A stretch of DNA of 60,000 nt from Owenia fusiformis (GCA_903813345.2 CAIIXF020000012.1:2275318-2335317), one strand, 5' to 3'; shown: positions 1-12,840, counted from the stretch's first letter. The notes: generated by a model not told the origin, from the sequence alone. Program-made: numbers and translations.

Positions 1-639
1 ATGCCTCATCAGCAAATTTTGAACCAACATATCAAATAACTTACCATATGGTGACATTTGTCATGTAAATAACATGTGTATTAACTTGAGAGATTAAAAT
101 AATGATAACAAAATTGTACTCAACTGTAATCTACTGTAAAAGCCTTCTTTCCCTGACCTTCATTTTCATTGAACTTGCGTAATTATTTTACAGCTTCTCA
201 CATTGGGAAAAAGTGTACATTGAAACATTAGTTTTAAATCATCTTTCAATGTCTCCGTTCATGTGACTCAAGGAAAAGTATAACATATTTTACTTGGACT
301 ATTAGGATACTCTTTGGTGAATGATGGTATGTTTTATGTTTAAGAAATTTTAGAAAAGAAATTTTAAGTGTAAAAAATATCAAAATGAAAGATTATTACT
401 TCAAACTGAATTGTCTGATACGGCAAAAGCACAAACAAATCAATTTATATACCTCTTAACTTGTATAAATCAAGATTGCATCAAGGTTGCAAAATATATT
501 AGTGATGCCTTCCGAATTTTAGAAAGCAATACTTAATTTAGAAAGGCTAATTCCTGCTGCGCAAAAAAGCATTTTGTAGTAATACATATTTTACATTTTA
601 CAGTAGTAAGCATATATTATATGTAGTATATAGTAGTCT

Positions 640-736
640 AGTGTTAAATCATATATATTCTTTTTGTGTACTGTACTTTCTTGTACCTGACCCTCAGGGG
701 TGTGAATGTACTCAATAAATATTCTATTCTATTCTA
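640..736 (+). repeat. Possible LINE/SINE 3' tail ending in (ATTCT)n
   Basis: The text TGTACTCAATAAATATTCT followed by repeated ATTCT ends just before the SFSWAP exon at 767. A short terminal microsatellite after an AATAAA-like tail is typical of non-LTR element 3' ends. The remainder of 1-639 is intron sequence in which I see nothing specific. Confidence 0.4.
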
Positions 737-766
737 TGTAATGTGAATTATTTTTGATTTTAACAG

Positions 767-3700
767 GAAAAAGGCGGGAAAAAGACCAGCCTCATTCTGA
801 AGAAGAGGATACCTCCGCAAACGATGCCCAATCAAACGATGAAGAAGAAAATGGTCTCCATGGTGCTCGAGTTGTTGATAAAACACAATCATCTGATACT
901 GAACGAAGACAAGGTTAGAAGACATTCAAGCTCTAATTTGTGTAATGTGAAATTCTTTTGGTCATGGGTTGAGATAATGGTTCAAAAATGGTTGTGGTGA
1001 TTGGTACTTAGACTTTGTTTCATTACATTTAAAATCATCCTTTGTTGCGATTTTGGACTGCTATACTCTTGAATGTTTCTTTTCCTCGCTCTGTCTTTGA
1101 AATAAGGGAACTTCAACCTGAAAAAATGAAATGGTATTGAGAGGAAAATATTTTTTTACTTATTTGCTTCCATCCCATTAGTGCTTAAAATTGACGATAT
1201 GTTTCATACATTTCTGTATTTTAGCTGAAGAAAAACTGAAAGACAAACTGGCCGCAGCTGCTCGTGAAAAACTAGCACGTGAGAAACAAGATGGCGGTGG
1301 CCAAAAAGAGAAACAACTTCAGTCGGAGCGTAAGAGAAAAGCTGCCATGTTCCTACAGATGTTAAAAGGTGGCGCTACTGAAGACACAAAAGAAGGTAGG
1401 GTAAAAGTTCTGTGATAAAATGTGATCGGAATATTTTATTTATCTTGACCATTTAGAATTACAAAAAATTTATTGTAAATTGAAAGAATTCTGGGAAAAT
1501 ACCCACTTTGTTTTTCTAATGGATAGATGTTCTTCTCTTCACGCTAATGTGATTCTGATTTCAGAAGGAAGTTCTCTCCCATCAAGCACCCCAATAGGAA
1601 GCAGGTCAAACAGCCCAAGCCTGAAGTCAGAAATGCTGAAGAAAATATACAAGGAAAAATCTCCTGTATTGTAAGACTATTTAATTCATTTTAACCATGG
1701 ATAATCATCCAGAAATTTGAAATGGAAAAGTAGATTTTAACATCATATCGATAAAATCTCCTGCATATTTTAAAATGCTACATTAAAGATTTACATGTAA
1801 TATTAATTGCATTCAGTTCTTAAATCATATTATTACACAAATTCTGGTTGATTGATGATTGTTCTCATATAAGGCTCAATTACTGTTGTTATTGTAAACT
1901 ATTTACTTTATCTTCTCCAGAGATTTTCCTCGCAACAAATTATGAGAAAGTCACAAATAGATTGGCCTTGCGTGCTCATTTTGATAACCATGTTAATGAT
2001 CATGATACTTCATTTTCAGTATAAGTGGGAAACTAAAAACTTGTTGGAAAATTGAAACATTACCTCAGTTTAAACGATACTACTGGTTATCAATAAAATA
2101 TGAATTGTTAAGCTTCACGTCTAAATTCACCTTTTTGGAAAAACGACTGCCTGGTTAGATTATTTTCTAGTTCAGAATAAAATATGAAGACATGGGTTGC
2201 CTTTCCTATTTTTCAGGAAATTAATGTGCCTCAATTTATTTATACATCTCAAAGCAAAAAATTTCCTTGTCAAGAGTCAGATTCTCTTATCAGATGTCAA
2301 GACTGAGTATATCACGTTTCATGTTTTTCAAATTTTTCTCTCAAATTCTAAGTTTTTCATATTTTCTCATGTTGTTTTGTTGTTAAGCCTTTTGCATGAA
2401 TTATGTAAATGACCATTGCATTGGAGCAGCAAGATTGACATTTATATGCTTTGTAGGTTAAAAACAAGCAAGCGGATATCAAGGTCACGCTCAAGGACAC
2501 CCAAGAAAAGACGGAAGAGATCTAAAACGCCACCTAGTTCTTATAGTATTGTCAGAAGGTCGGTAACATATTTTCAAAAATAAAATAAACAGTATAAATG
2601 AGAAAATGATGAAAATATTTCTCAGGTAACATCTAAAATACATGTTGCCTCAAGATAATAAAATTGATGGAATTAAAGCAAAAGTTTTGAGATTTTTAGG
2701 TACCTCTTGTATATCGAATGGAATGGAATTAATTTTTGAGGTGCTATCACTTAATTGAGGAGAAATCATTGCTGGAAAGTTGTCATAGTTGAATTAATTC
2801 TTCAATTCATTGAATGCATTTACTACTAATCACATTGATTTTTGCTGTAAGCATGCTGTCTGTAAACTAGCGGAGCAACATTTAATTCTTTAGAGACATG
2901 CACTACTATAATTTTAGTTTCACCTTGTCTCAATGTATAACACATATGTTTTTATAATACACATGTATTTTTTCCAAAAATATTGTATAGATCTCAAATA
3001 TATATATGTATATTCCTTTCTTTAGTTTCAACTTGTCTTATTTTGTACATACAAATAATATGTACTTCACTTTACCTTTTTTAGATCTCGCTCAAAATCA
3101 CCTTTAAGGCACAACAAAGTAAGATCAAGATCAAGGTCAAAAATGAGATCGAGGTCAAGATCAAAAATGAGATCTAGATCCCGATCAAGAGATCGAATTA
3201 AAAAATCCTCAAGGAGGAAAACTAGAAGCAGATCCAGGGATAGAAAATCAAAGAAATCAAAAAGATCAAGATCCCGAGATAGAAAATCTAGGTCGAAAAG
3301 ATCAAGATCGAGGTCAAGGTCAAGAAAGAAGAAATCAAGGAAGCGCTCAAGGAGTAAAGATCATAAGAGGAAGAAAGCCAACTCAGATGAAAGGTTGGTT
3401 GAATTTAAGATTATAAATAAATCTCCCCAGCATTAAAGCAAGTGGGGGCAGCACCCTCCTGAGATTTTGAAAACAGCCTTGCACCTACCTGAAAATCCAT
3501 TTGCACCCACTTGAAAATGAGAAAAATCTTGAAAAATGGGCTTATTTTGAAAATTTTGGTCTGAATTGTGAAAATGAGAATTTTGCTCTTTCTTGAGAAA
3601 AAATCCTGGGGAGATCACTGAATTTGAGATAGCCATATATTAGACTTCCTACCTAACCTCATGTGACTCATCAGGAGCATGTTATGTTAAAATTATAATT

Positions 3701-5373
3701 TCCGATGATTTTACTTGTTCACTGGTGATCCGCTCGATTACGCTGGTTACCGAAACGGTTCGTTTTGGTAACAAAATGTCGGAACGTCGAAGGTACGATT
3801 TTTCTTTTTTGCTTATTTCATGTGTTGTAGGCAGAATCCCCACGACGTTTTTTCTAACAAACTTGTATCAGCATCATATGTTTTAGAAAATGTGTTAAAA
3901 ATGTCGTGGGAATTCTGCCTACTTGTGAAATAAGGAAAAAAGAAAAATCATACCTTCGATGTTCTGACATTTTGTTTTTCGGTAACCAGCGTAATCGAGT
4001 GGATCACAAGTGTTGTTGTTTTCAATCATTTTTGCCTGTTTGCCACTACCATCCATTATGTTGCCCTATTCTACTCTTTTACATAAAAACAAAAATGGAT
4101 CATTTTCAGTGATGTCGACTCTCCTGTGCTTGTCCCAGACTCAGATGATGATGTCATAGAAGTGAAGGAACTACGACTTCAGCCATCTGCAGAACCCAAG
4201 GCTGATAAGTAAGTGATTGTAAATTTTGTTCAATTTTTCCTTGCATTCGTTGTTATGTAACCCATTTTGAGAAATTGAAAACAAAAGGAAGACATCTAGT
4301 TTTTAGGTCACAACCTTTTTTGTTGCCATCTAGACATAGTAATACATAGCCACCATTTTTGTGATTGGCATTGGTGGGTTGATGGTGTCAGTATTTGTCA
4401 TCTTTAACAATTGCAACTTTTATACCCATTTACAAGTGAGGACATTTTGTCAGTTTTTTTCCTGTTGAATTTAAAGTCAAGATTTTGGTACTTCAAAGAA
4501 GGCATATCAAGGAATGTTGTGAAGAAAAATATTTTGAAATTGTGAACATTTTTAAGAAGTTCCTCTCAACTCATATCTTTACTTTGTTGTCCCTTTTATA
4601 TTTATAATGATGTTTCAGGTCTGATTCTTCGTTGCCCCTTTAATGTTTATTTATGTTTTTTCAGGTCTGATTCTTTATTGCCTCTTTAATGTTTTTTCAG
4701 GTCTGATAGTTCTGATACAGGTGCTACAGGGAGATCAGTCGATACAGTAAGTCCCTCAGAACATGTTATTAATTAGTTTATATAGACCCTTAGCCAATAA
4801 GAGGTTTTCATTTGGGTCGTTAAACCTCTCACAGATAAGACAAAGGAAATTGATAAGCTATGCAAGTGCAAATAGTTTTAAAACTGATATTTCAATTGAA
4901 GTACATTTCATAGTATATCATAGATCCTAGTTCCACATTTTGCAGAATCCCCGATTTTCACCAAAATCCTGGGGAATAACCAGAATTCTTTCCTGAAATT
5001 AGTTGTTGGATATCCGCTTCCCGTTTCAATATGGGATTTTAAATCTCAAATAACTGTCAAAAATGGATAGATTCTTAAAAAAATTGATTGAATCATTATT
5101 TCAAAAAATTGCAGAATTTTTTTTATGAAAATTAGAAATTTTGATTTTCACTTTAAGCAGAACTTCTCTTTTTTCTTGCAGAATTTTAGTTTTTCACGCA
5201 CAAAACTACTATGTGTGAATAAAGTAATATTGTCAGCGCTTTACTTGAAATAGCAAGCCAGACTTAAATTTGATATATAATGTTTTATATATTTTCAGGC
5301 ACTTCTGAGTAAGGTGCGTGCCATGCTTAAAGCCAGTAGACAAACAATACTGAAGGAAGAAAGCAATTCATGA
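767..5373 (+). CDS. SFSWAP: SFSWAP (suppressor of white-apricot) splicing factor, C-terminal exons, 5' partial
   Basis: Eight coding exons join in phase: 767-913, 1225-1395, 1565-1670, 2457-2558, 3085-3393, 4110-4208, 4701-4746 and 5299-5373 (TGA). The family is a nuclear SR-like regulator of alternative splicing. The order seen is an acidic segment, a charged helix ([18 protein letters not shown]), the block [15 protein letters not shown], a Ser/Pro linker, a long RS domain (exon 3085-3393), an acidic patch ([12 protein letters not shown]) and the terminal helix [12 protein letters not shown]. The ERKRKAA-FLQ-LK block and the C-terminal KVRAML-AS helix match vertebrate SFSWAP as I remember it. 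The SURP modules must lie upstream of base 1. The 2558 donor (AG|gtcggt) is weak but is the only one keeping the frame. The exon at 4701 has two decoy acceptors upstream. CHERP or another SURP protein is the alternative, less likely given the C-terminal match. Confidence 0.85.
3725..4007. mobile_element. Foldback/MITE-like inverted repeat in an SFSWAP intron
   Basis: The left arm starts GTGATCCGCTCGATTACGC and the right arm ends GCGTAATCGAGTGGATCAC. The arms match almost throughout (GGTTACCGAAA, ACAAAATGTC, TAGGCAGAATCCC and complements), so nearly the whole 283 bp can fold into one hairpin around about 3870. It lies between the RS exon and the exon at 4110. No target-site duplication is clear. 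Confidence 0.75.
4611..4746 (+). promoter_or_regulatory. Triplicated 3' splice site and exon start in SFSWAP
   Basis: The sequence TTTCAG|GTCTGAT occurs three times, with exon starts at 4619, 4665 and 4701. The first two copies continue as SDSSLPL-stop and SDSLLPL-stop. Only the third continues openly to the donor at 4746 and keeps the conserved C-terminal helix. The spacers are 46 and 36 bp. Use of either upstream acceptor would yield a shortened C-terminus. Confidence 0.75.
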
Positions 5374-6540
5374 TAGGACGTACTATAATATATGTGGGAG
5401 GGACTACAACATTTTTATATGGACACATCTCATAAAGAGAACAATTCTCTAAACAGAACACTTCCCTCGATGGATCGCTCCTCTAAACAGAACACTCCTC
5501 TAGACAGAACACTTCTCTACAATAAATACCCTTGAGGAAAGCAGTGTTAGATTGGATATATCTGAGACTCAAATCCTTGTGCGTGAATAGTTTTATACAA
5601 AGCTCATCACTAAACTGAATACCTTTCTGGTAAAAGGAAAACAATTCATGAATTTGTTCTTAGTTTTGTGAACCCATGATACCACATTGCAATACAGATT
5701 TCCAGATTACATAGAGCATAAATATATGTTCTTTTTGTCAGCTGTTCTGTTTAAATACTGATTGTCTCAAATTTATTGGTTTGATTTTGTGTTATTATTT
5801 TTGTCGTAATAAGATTCGGCAAAACTTAAAATGTGTCAGTATTATCAAAAACTAAAAATTAAGCAGCACTAACAAACAAGCGCAGTAATAAGAGAATAAA
5901 TGTTCGTTAATCTGTGAGACTGAAATACAGAAATTATTTCTACATGATAATGTGATATTATGATTATTGTTATTTTGAATTTGATTTCTGTTCATATTTT
6001 TAATTTTGTTTTTAATTAATGTTGTTAATGCAGACTAGTTTGTCATCATGAAAACGGTTAAGATGAGAAAATGAAAAATTCTCTCATATTTTATTTACAT
6101 TATTTTTGGGGTATTATAGAAGCTCTCACTCTCTTTAGTTTTATTTTATTAATATTATACCTTATTTTGATAGACCCCCACGTTTAATTCTTAATAAAAA
6201 CTTATGAGTTTTGAACTTAGGATTGGAGTAAGATAATGGCCCTTTAATAATCTAAGAGGTTTGATTTCATGTGTCATGCCACATCTCTCATTATAATTTG
6301 TCTGTCGACCTTAATAGCTTTTTTGAATGTGTCAAAAATATTTTTGTAAAAACTAAATTTTTTCTATGAATGAATATTATATATTCACTTATTAAAATGT
6401 ACACTGTCTTTAAAAGTGTTTGTTTTTCATTTGAATTCATTAGTATCATAGGAAAATGAAATAATATGTATTGTATAAATTGTATGATATACACCAATGC
6501 TGTAACTTTTTCAAATAAATAAAAAATGTATACTAAAAAG
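5374..6540 (+). other. SFSWAP 3' UTR with poly(A) signal
   Basis: AT-rich sequence without a convincing ORF follows the TGA. A canonical AATAAA at 6514-6519 sits in the run AAATAAATAAAAAA and is the best candidate poly(A) signal, giving a 3' UTR of about 1.15 kb. A short run with repeated CTCTAAACAGAACACT-like text lies at 5440-5510. The 3' end has not been verified. Confidence 0.5.
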
Positions 6541-7571
6541 GATTATGTTTGTTTCAGTTTATAATGTCACCACCACAAGAGGTGACATATTGTTTTGTGT
6601 GTCAACTTTTTTGTGGATGGTGTTCAGTCTCATTTTGTTTTTAGTATATTTTTTTTTCATTTCACATTACTGATGTACAATTCATTTTCATACAGATATG
6701 TATATATTTGGAAATAAACTCGGTAGCAATCCTGGCTCCCTTTCACAAATAATTATTTTGAAACAGGACAGAATCTTAGCTAAAACAAATTGAAAAAACA
6801 CAGTACCAAATGCACTATGTATGAAGAACTAGAAAAACAGGAACTCCACTGAGTAGCAAATACCACCAAAACATGTTTTACCAAATCAGTCCTCATTATA
6901 AATATTTCATGATACAAATAACCAGACAGTTGTATTGGCTCTTTTTACAAAATTTGTTGACTATTTTTGATTGAGCACCCAGATTTGAACTTCTTTAATT
7001 GAGCAGAACTCCTATTCCAATAAGGTATTAGTTTATAAGAATTTTGAATCAATTTTAACATGTTTAACTAATGTTAATAACTTAGTATTAAAGTATTAGA
7101 ACTTAACGCCATCTTGAGAATTCCTTCTCAGGCATTGATCAGCACGATAAAATCTCACTCAAATCTTAGTGGAGACTAGGTCACAAAAATATCCAACTTT
7201 TTTCCTTTCATTCTGACATGTCTGCATTTGAATAAATAATCGCATCTAAACACTAAACAGACACCTTTATTACTCATGATATTTTCACAGTTATAAATCC
7301 AAAAGAACAAAGTACTTTGGGTATACTATGTATACATATAATTTCAAATATATAATTTATTTTAAGATCTAGTATTGTACAGATACTTTGTATAACATAA
7401 GATTATTGGTAGAGTTCATTATTAAGATATTATACATATACTTTTTTACAGTTCTACATAATTTATTACTTGAATATATAGGCCTTTGTCGTTGTTATTG
7501 TTAAGTGTATCTTCCTATCCAGTGATCTCACATTTTAAAGTCGATCAAAATTCTTACTGATACAAAGTCTA
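6541..7571. other. Intergenic, no gene seen
   Basis: AT-rich sequence. Near 6575-6600 there is a fragment of the form ACAAGAGGTGACATATTG that resembles short pieces at 53290 and other sites. No coding exon with plausible splice sites was found. Confidence 0.4.
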
Positions 7572-7780
7572 ATATATGAGCCTTTACTTAAAAGCCAAAT
7601 ATATGAGCCTTTACTTAAAAGCCAAATATATGAGCCTTTACTTAAAAACCGAATATAGGAGCCTTTACTTAAAAGCCAAGTATACGAGCCTTTACTTAAA
7701 AGTCAAATATACATGCCTTTACTTATAAGCCAACAAATATATTAGCCTTTACTAAAAAGTCAAATGAACGAGCCTTTACA
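7572..7780 (+). repeat. 27-bp tandem repeat, about 8 copies
   Basis: The unit is ATATATGAGCCTTTACTTAA plus AAGCCAA. The first three copies are nearly identical and later copies decay (AGCCTTTACTAAAAAG). It is not coding. Confidence 0.9.
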
Positions 7781-8209
7781 CCTGTTCATTAAAAATTTGG
7801 GGATTAAAAATAGACTGATGGTGTTACCAAGCAATGTTTTCAAGTCTGAAATGCTCCAAGTTAGTTTTTGATCCTGTCTCATATAAATTATATACACTGT
7901 ACTATTCATCTTCCTAAGCAGGTGTCCAGAATCTGTACCTCCTTCCCCCCTGCTATAACCAATTTGGAAGTGCCCGATTAAACTGAGTCACGCGATCTAA
8001 TTATGTGACCGATGACATATACTTGATTGCAGTCGCAGTGTTGCTACAGCGAATCAAATTGCAAGTTCTTAATCATGGAAATGCTAACTGCTTATCGCAG
8101 GGGGTAAAAAGAAAGAAGATAATCTGGATTTTGAAGCCCTGTGATCGGAGGATGTGTACTATTCCATTAATGTATATTTGATTCCGTATAACATATATTT
8201 AATATATTA

Positions 8210-8346
8210 TACAGTAAAACATGCCTAGACTGAACACTTTTGGGACTGACGAAAATTGTTCATAAAGACGTGTTTGCTCTCAATAGGTGTTCACTCATGC
8301 GGTGTTTACACTAAAGAAGTATTCAAAGAAGCATGTTTTACTGTAA
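8210..8346. repeat. Dispersed TIR family (ACAGTAAAACNTG type), copy 1
   Basis: It opens with ACAGTAAAACATGC and closes with GCATGTTTTACTGTAA in inverted orientation. Between them are CTGAACACTTTTGG and TGTTCACTCATG. It belongs with the copies near 26.6, 27.3, 31.1, 33.6 and 41.2 kb. Confidence 0.6.
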
Positions 8347-8539
8347 AATACTGCTATTCCACATGATAGGTTTAAATTCACAAAAATCACTTAGGTAACA
8401 TAATATCATATACAACACAACTAATATAACTCAATGACTCATCGTGTCTACACATAAAATGAAAAATATTCTAAAAGTAACTCGCTGAGAAACAGCTGGT
8501 TTTTACGCAAACTTATTCTCTTTCTCAAATTCTCATTAC

Positions 8540-9414
8540 CACCCTTGGTATACGCAGCTAACGAAAATTGACCGGTACGGGTCAAAAGCTCGACCGGTAC
8601 GGGTTAACGGTTTTATTTGAATTTAAAACAGCCATAACTTGCTCAATATTGACTTCCTCGTGTCTAATTTGAAATATATGATGCCTCTCGATGCTTTTAA
8701 GTACCCCAATTTTTTACAGATTTTTAAACGAACCAAAACTCTCTAAATGCGCATTTATGCTCTTTTCTCTCGAGAACGACTGTCTCATTTTCACGATAAC
8801 TTTTATTTAGTACTTCTAACATATAAGATCTATTTTTCCCCATCAAGGTATGATGTAAATGACATGCTATTTACATCTTGTGAGTTTCAATGACGCGCGT
8901 TTGATTTTATAAAAAATGCCAAACTTTGTGACAAAGAATTTCATCAGCTATTGCCCCTAACCGGTCCGTCTTCTCGCTGCAAGCAGATTGCCCCGAACTG
9001 GTCCGTCTTCTCACTGCAAGCAGGATGAAATTCTTTGTCACAAAATCAAACGCGCATCATTGAAACTCACAAGATGTAAATAGCATGTCATTTACATCAT
9101 ACCTTGATGGGGAAAAATAGATCTTATATGTTAGAAGTACTAAATAAAAGTTATCGTGAAAATGAGACAGTCGTTCTCGAGAGAAAAGAGCATAAATGCG
9201 CATTTAGAGAGTTTTGGTCCGTTTAAAAATCTGTAAAAAATTGGGGTACTTAAAAGCATCGGGAGGCATCATATATTTCAAACAAATTAGACACGAGGAA
9301 GTCAATATTGAGCAAGTTATGGCTATTTTAAATTCAAATAAAATCGTTAACCCGTACCGGTCCAGCTTTTGACCCGTACCGGTCAATTATCGTTAGCTGC
9401 GTATACCAAGGGTG
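8540..9414. mobile_element. 875-bp near-perfect palindromic foldback element
   Basis: The left arm starts CACCCTTGGTATACGCAGC and the right arm ends with its exact complement. Arms of roughly 390 bp match closely, including the doubled motif GACCGGTACGGGT and the segment around GACACGAGGAAGTCAATATTG. The centre (about 8950-9030) holds a direct duplication of GGTCCGTCTTCTCNCTGCAA. There is no coding capacity, so it appears to be a non-autonomous element. No clear target-site duplication flanks it. Confidence 0.85.
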
Positions 9415-10229
9415 ATGACGTTACAGCTATGGATAGTATATGAATAGAGTCAAATGGGGTTAAAATAAAAAGTTGTTGTTGCTCGTTTAAAATTGCTCAA
9501 CAAATCATGGTTCCGAAGCTGTCATGCTTGACTTAATTCCTCACTTCAGTAGAAGCATTCGTCACCACACAGCCACAATGTACGCATGATAACTGCAATC
9601 TTCCATTGCATATTTTAACCAATTATGCTGTTTATTAATTGAGTATACAGATCTTGTTAAATAATATCAGCTGATACAAAGAAAGACATGATTCAGAATA
9701 AATTATCATAGAAACGGTTTGAATTATGCTCATTGCTATATGAAACAACTCACAAGGGTGTCCTTTATACCCAACCTTATAAAAACATATTGGACTTTAT
9801 AGTATTATTACATATAAATGATACGAGTATAATCATTCCATTGTAAAATTCTACTGCATTCTGGATATCTGTACCCCATAGAAAACATTGTAATAGCTCA
9901 TCTGTATTTTGTTTGTACATGTTATCATATACACACTGTCCTCAGGTCATTATTATGATGTTTTCCAACCATTATAAAATACATGTCCCACAATCGCGTC
10001 ATCATATTAACACTGTTTTCAGGTTATCATAATGATCATATCCAATCATTGTAAGATGTGTGTCCCACAATTGTGTATTTTGTAAGTTCAATATGGGTCC
10101 TCCTTTCTAAGCCATTTTAGGGTTCCTCAGAGTATAGATGTTTTTCTACTGATCCACAAAGGGTAGATTATGTTTTATGCTACACGATTTTTGTAAGTCT
10201 TGGCTGTTCATCAAATCTCTTATAAGGGT
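9415..10229. other. Intergenic, no gene seen
   Basis: AT-rich sequence with loosely related phrases at 9930-10080 (ACACTGT..TCAGGT.ATCAT and TGTCCCACAAT, each twice, about 90 bp apart). This suggests an old direct duplication. No exon was recognised. Confidence 0.4.
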
Positions 10230-10521
10230 TCCTCAGTTATAGGTTCTTACTCAGTTATTGGTTCTTAATCAGTTATGGGTTCCTACTCAGTTATGGGTTC
10301 TTAATCAGTTATCGGTTCTTAATCAGTTATGGGTTCCTACTCAGTTATGGGTTCTTACTCAGTTATCGGTTCTTAATCAGTTATGGGTTCCTACTCAGTT
10401 ATGGGTTCTTACTCAGTTATCGGTTCTTAATCAGTTATGGGTTCCTACTCAGTTATGGGTTCTTAATCAGTTATCGGTTCTTAATCAGTTAGAGGTTCCT
10501 ACTCAGTTATGGGTTCCTACT
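10230..10521 (+). repeat. 18-bp tandem repeat with 54-bp higher-order unit
   Basis: The basic unit is GGTTCTTAATCAGTTATG. Variants (TTCTTAATC, TTCCTACTC, TTATCGG) are ordered in triplets, giving a 54-bp period. Since 18 is divisible by 3, the array is open in one frame (WVPTQL/SVLNQL-like). That is a consequence of the repeat and not a gene. Confidence 0.9.
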
Positions 10522-12226
10522 TGATTTCACTTTACAGGTTTAACTATACGACGTGGATGTTATTTAGTTGATTCCTCAGTTCAGATTAACTGCAGACTTT
10601 TTTCAACCACCAGGAGTATGATGGCTATTTATTCAAATGAACATATTTTATAACTTTATGGGTAGTTATTAACTTATTATGAAGCTTCTAAGGGGTCTCT
10701 AGTCATAATGTCCAATTTATTGTGTTAAACGTCACGCTGCTAGACCATTTACAGTGTATAACTGCGTAGATTATTGTCTAATCATAACATCATCTGAAAC
10801 ATCAAAAACAAAGCATTAAAAGGCAGTAAAACCACCTACAAATGGTTACAAAAGAGTAACAATTGTTACAAAAAATGGTGGCTTGAACAACTTCTTAGAG
10901 GTGTTGTAATAAATATCAAAACTGAGTTATAGCTGAAACAACCAAAATCCAACTGTTGCTAATGATTTCAATGATAAATGATCTCGTTCTATTTACTTTT
11001 ATTCCAAGATACAGTCTTCAGGAATATCATCTACTCCTTTCATCAATAGGTGGAATTCCTTTTTACTAAAATTCAGACATGATCGTTTTTAGCCATACAC
11101 TGATAGAGAATCGAAAATATTCATGAATTCCACCAGTAACTCCAAAAATAATGGCACTTACTCATTTTTCTGTTGCTATGTCATCATTGTGCGTTGCTAG
11201 GTTACCACATGGTGAGGAATGATATCATACATATCACCATGATGATCACAAATGTAAATACAATGATACACACCTTCTGTAAAAGAGTAAAAAACAGTTT
11301 CAAATAAGTAGGAATAGTACAATGTAAAAGTAAAAGTCATTAGGTTTAAAGGTTTTTATTATCAATATAATCAACACATGTTTAACAAACTCAGCTAGGG
11401 CCGAGGCAATGCATTATTGGCCCTGAAGTCATAATTTATTATTTTTGCCAGTTTGCCATTTTACTGTATAAAATTTAATATGTGATCTTCCATTTAAGGA
11501 GATTCATAAACACAGCTCAAAATTACATACTCTGAGATACACTTTGTCCAAAAAATCAAATTAAATATTTAAGCTTAACAGTAAAACAGCTGAACGGTAA
11601 CAAGAAAATAAGTCACCAATAACCCAAAATAACCACTGTCAGAGTGAGAGCAATTTAGTGAAACATTTTCTGACAGATTGGTCTACTAGGATTAAGGCAT
11701 TAACAAGCAATTACATTTAAAGTAAACTGTACGATTGTTAGTGAAATATTACATAATAACAATGACTTTTTATACTAGGTCCTTTGCTAGACTCCAGTTA
11801 AATAGATACAAATACAGTATTTTCATGCAATTCATGTCATTGTACACTTAGTAGTGGACGATTCTGTATGACTGGGGCATCATAGACTAGGAAGAGCACT
11901 GATGTGGCTAGAAAATTCAAAACCATGAAAAGGGGTTTTGATCCAATGGAAAAACAACAAAAATATAGTACGAATTATGAGATTCCTGTTTGCTATTTTG
12001 AAATATATTGTAATGCGCATCAATCAATCCTGTAACCGACCAGTGACTGTGCAGCCAAGACTGCCAAGCATGTTAAAAATCAGAGTTAAATCGCAAGCTA
12101 TACATTATGAAAGCACAAACATATAATTATAAGTAAGCAAAGCACAATGTTTTTAGCATGATGAACCAGCATTTCCTTTATTAATCTCTGAGAAGCCAAC
12201 TCATGAATCCAGGTGACTAAAACTAG
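10522..12226. other. Intergenic, no gene seen
   Basis: No splice-flanked coding exon is visible on either strand. The region may include the distal 3' UTR of the minus-strand gene that ends at 13421, but I could not place its poly(A) site with confidence. Confidence 0.35.
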
Positions 12227-12487
12227 CAGGGGCCTAGCCAGCTTTCAATCAGGTGGGGGGGGGGTGTGATCACCAAAAAAGTTTGGTTTTCAATCAGGGG
12301 GAGCGATTGAGGCATAAAAAAGCCAAAAAATAAGATTTATTTGGATTTTACAAAAGTTGATGCAACTTCCTTCAAAATTGAGCTGAAAGCTTCAAATGAA
12401 AAGCATTTTAAAGCTCTCTTCTTCCTCTATCTAATGTTTTATTTTTTAATGGTTATGGTTGGGGGGGGGTGCTGGCTACGTCTATGC
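12227..12487. mobile_element. Short element with CAGGGGCNTAGCCAG ends, copy 1
   Basis: The left end is CAGGGGCCTAGCCAGCTTTC and the right end is CTGGCTACGTCTATG. The interior has G-runs and the phrases TTGATGCAACTTCCTTCAAA and AAGCATTTTAAAGCTCT, shared with the copies at 20008-20285 and 22321-22560. It is an old copy with diverged ends. Confidence 0.65.
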
Positions 12488-12729
12488 CTAGTGATAAACA
12501 TCACACTATCTTTTCGAAAAATTCAAAATGGCCACAAAGTTATTTATCCAGCATGTCCAAAACCTTATCATATCTTAACACTACTCTGCTATCGCATCTG
12601 TAAATGTCATTAAAAGCACTATCGTAAAAACATGCTCGTCTTGATTGCACATTTAAACTTAAAAGCACTATCTCTGCTTGCATGCTCATCTTGATTGCAC
12701 ATTCACTGACCTGGTAGTTGAGCAGTGAC

Positions 12730-12840
12730 CAGATTTGTACCAGCAATAAACAGATGTGGACCAGCAGCAAACAGATGTGGATCACCAGCAAACAGATGTG
12801 GACGAGCAGCGAACAGATGTGGATCAGCAATGTATTCGAC
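12730..12840 (+). repeat. 21-bp tandem repeat (ACAGATGTGGACCAGCAGCAA)
   Basis: Five near-identical units lie here, with scattered decayed relatives to about 13140 (ACCAGCAATTAATAGATATG, GAACAGATATG). The unit length of 21 explains why three frames are open across it. Confidence 0.85.

Noticed and set aside
10258-10524. 88-codon repetitive ORF (WVPTQLWVLNQL)
   Set aside because: It is a consequence of an 18-bp tandem repeat, with no conserved domain or splice sites.
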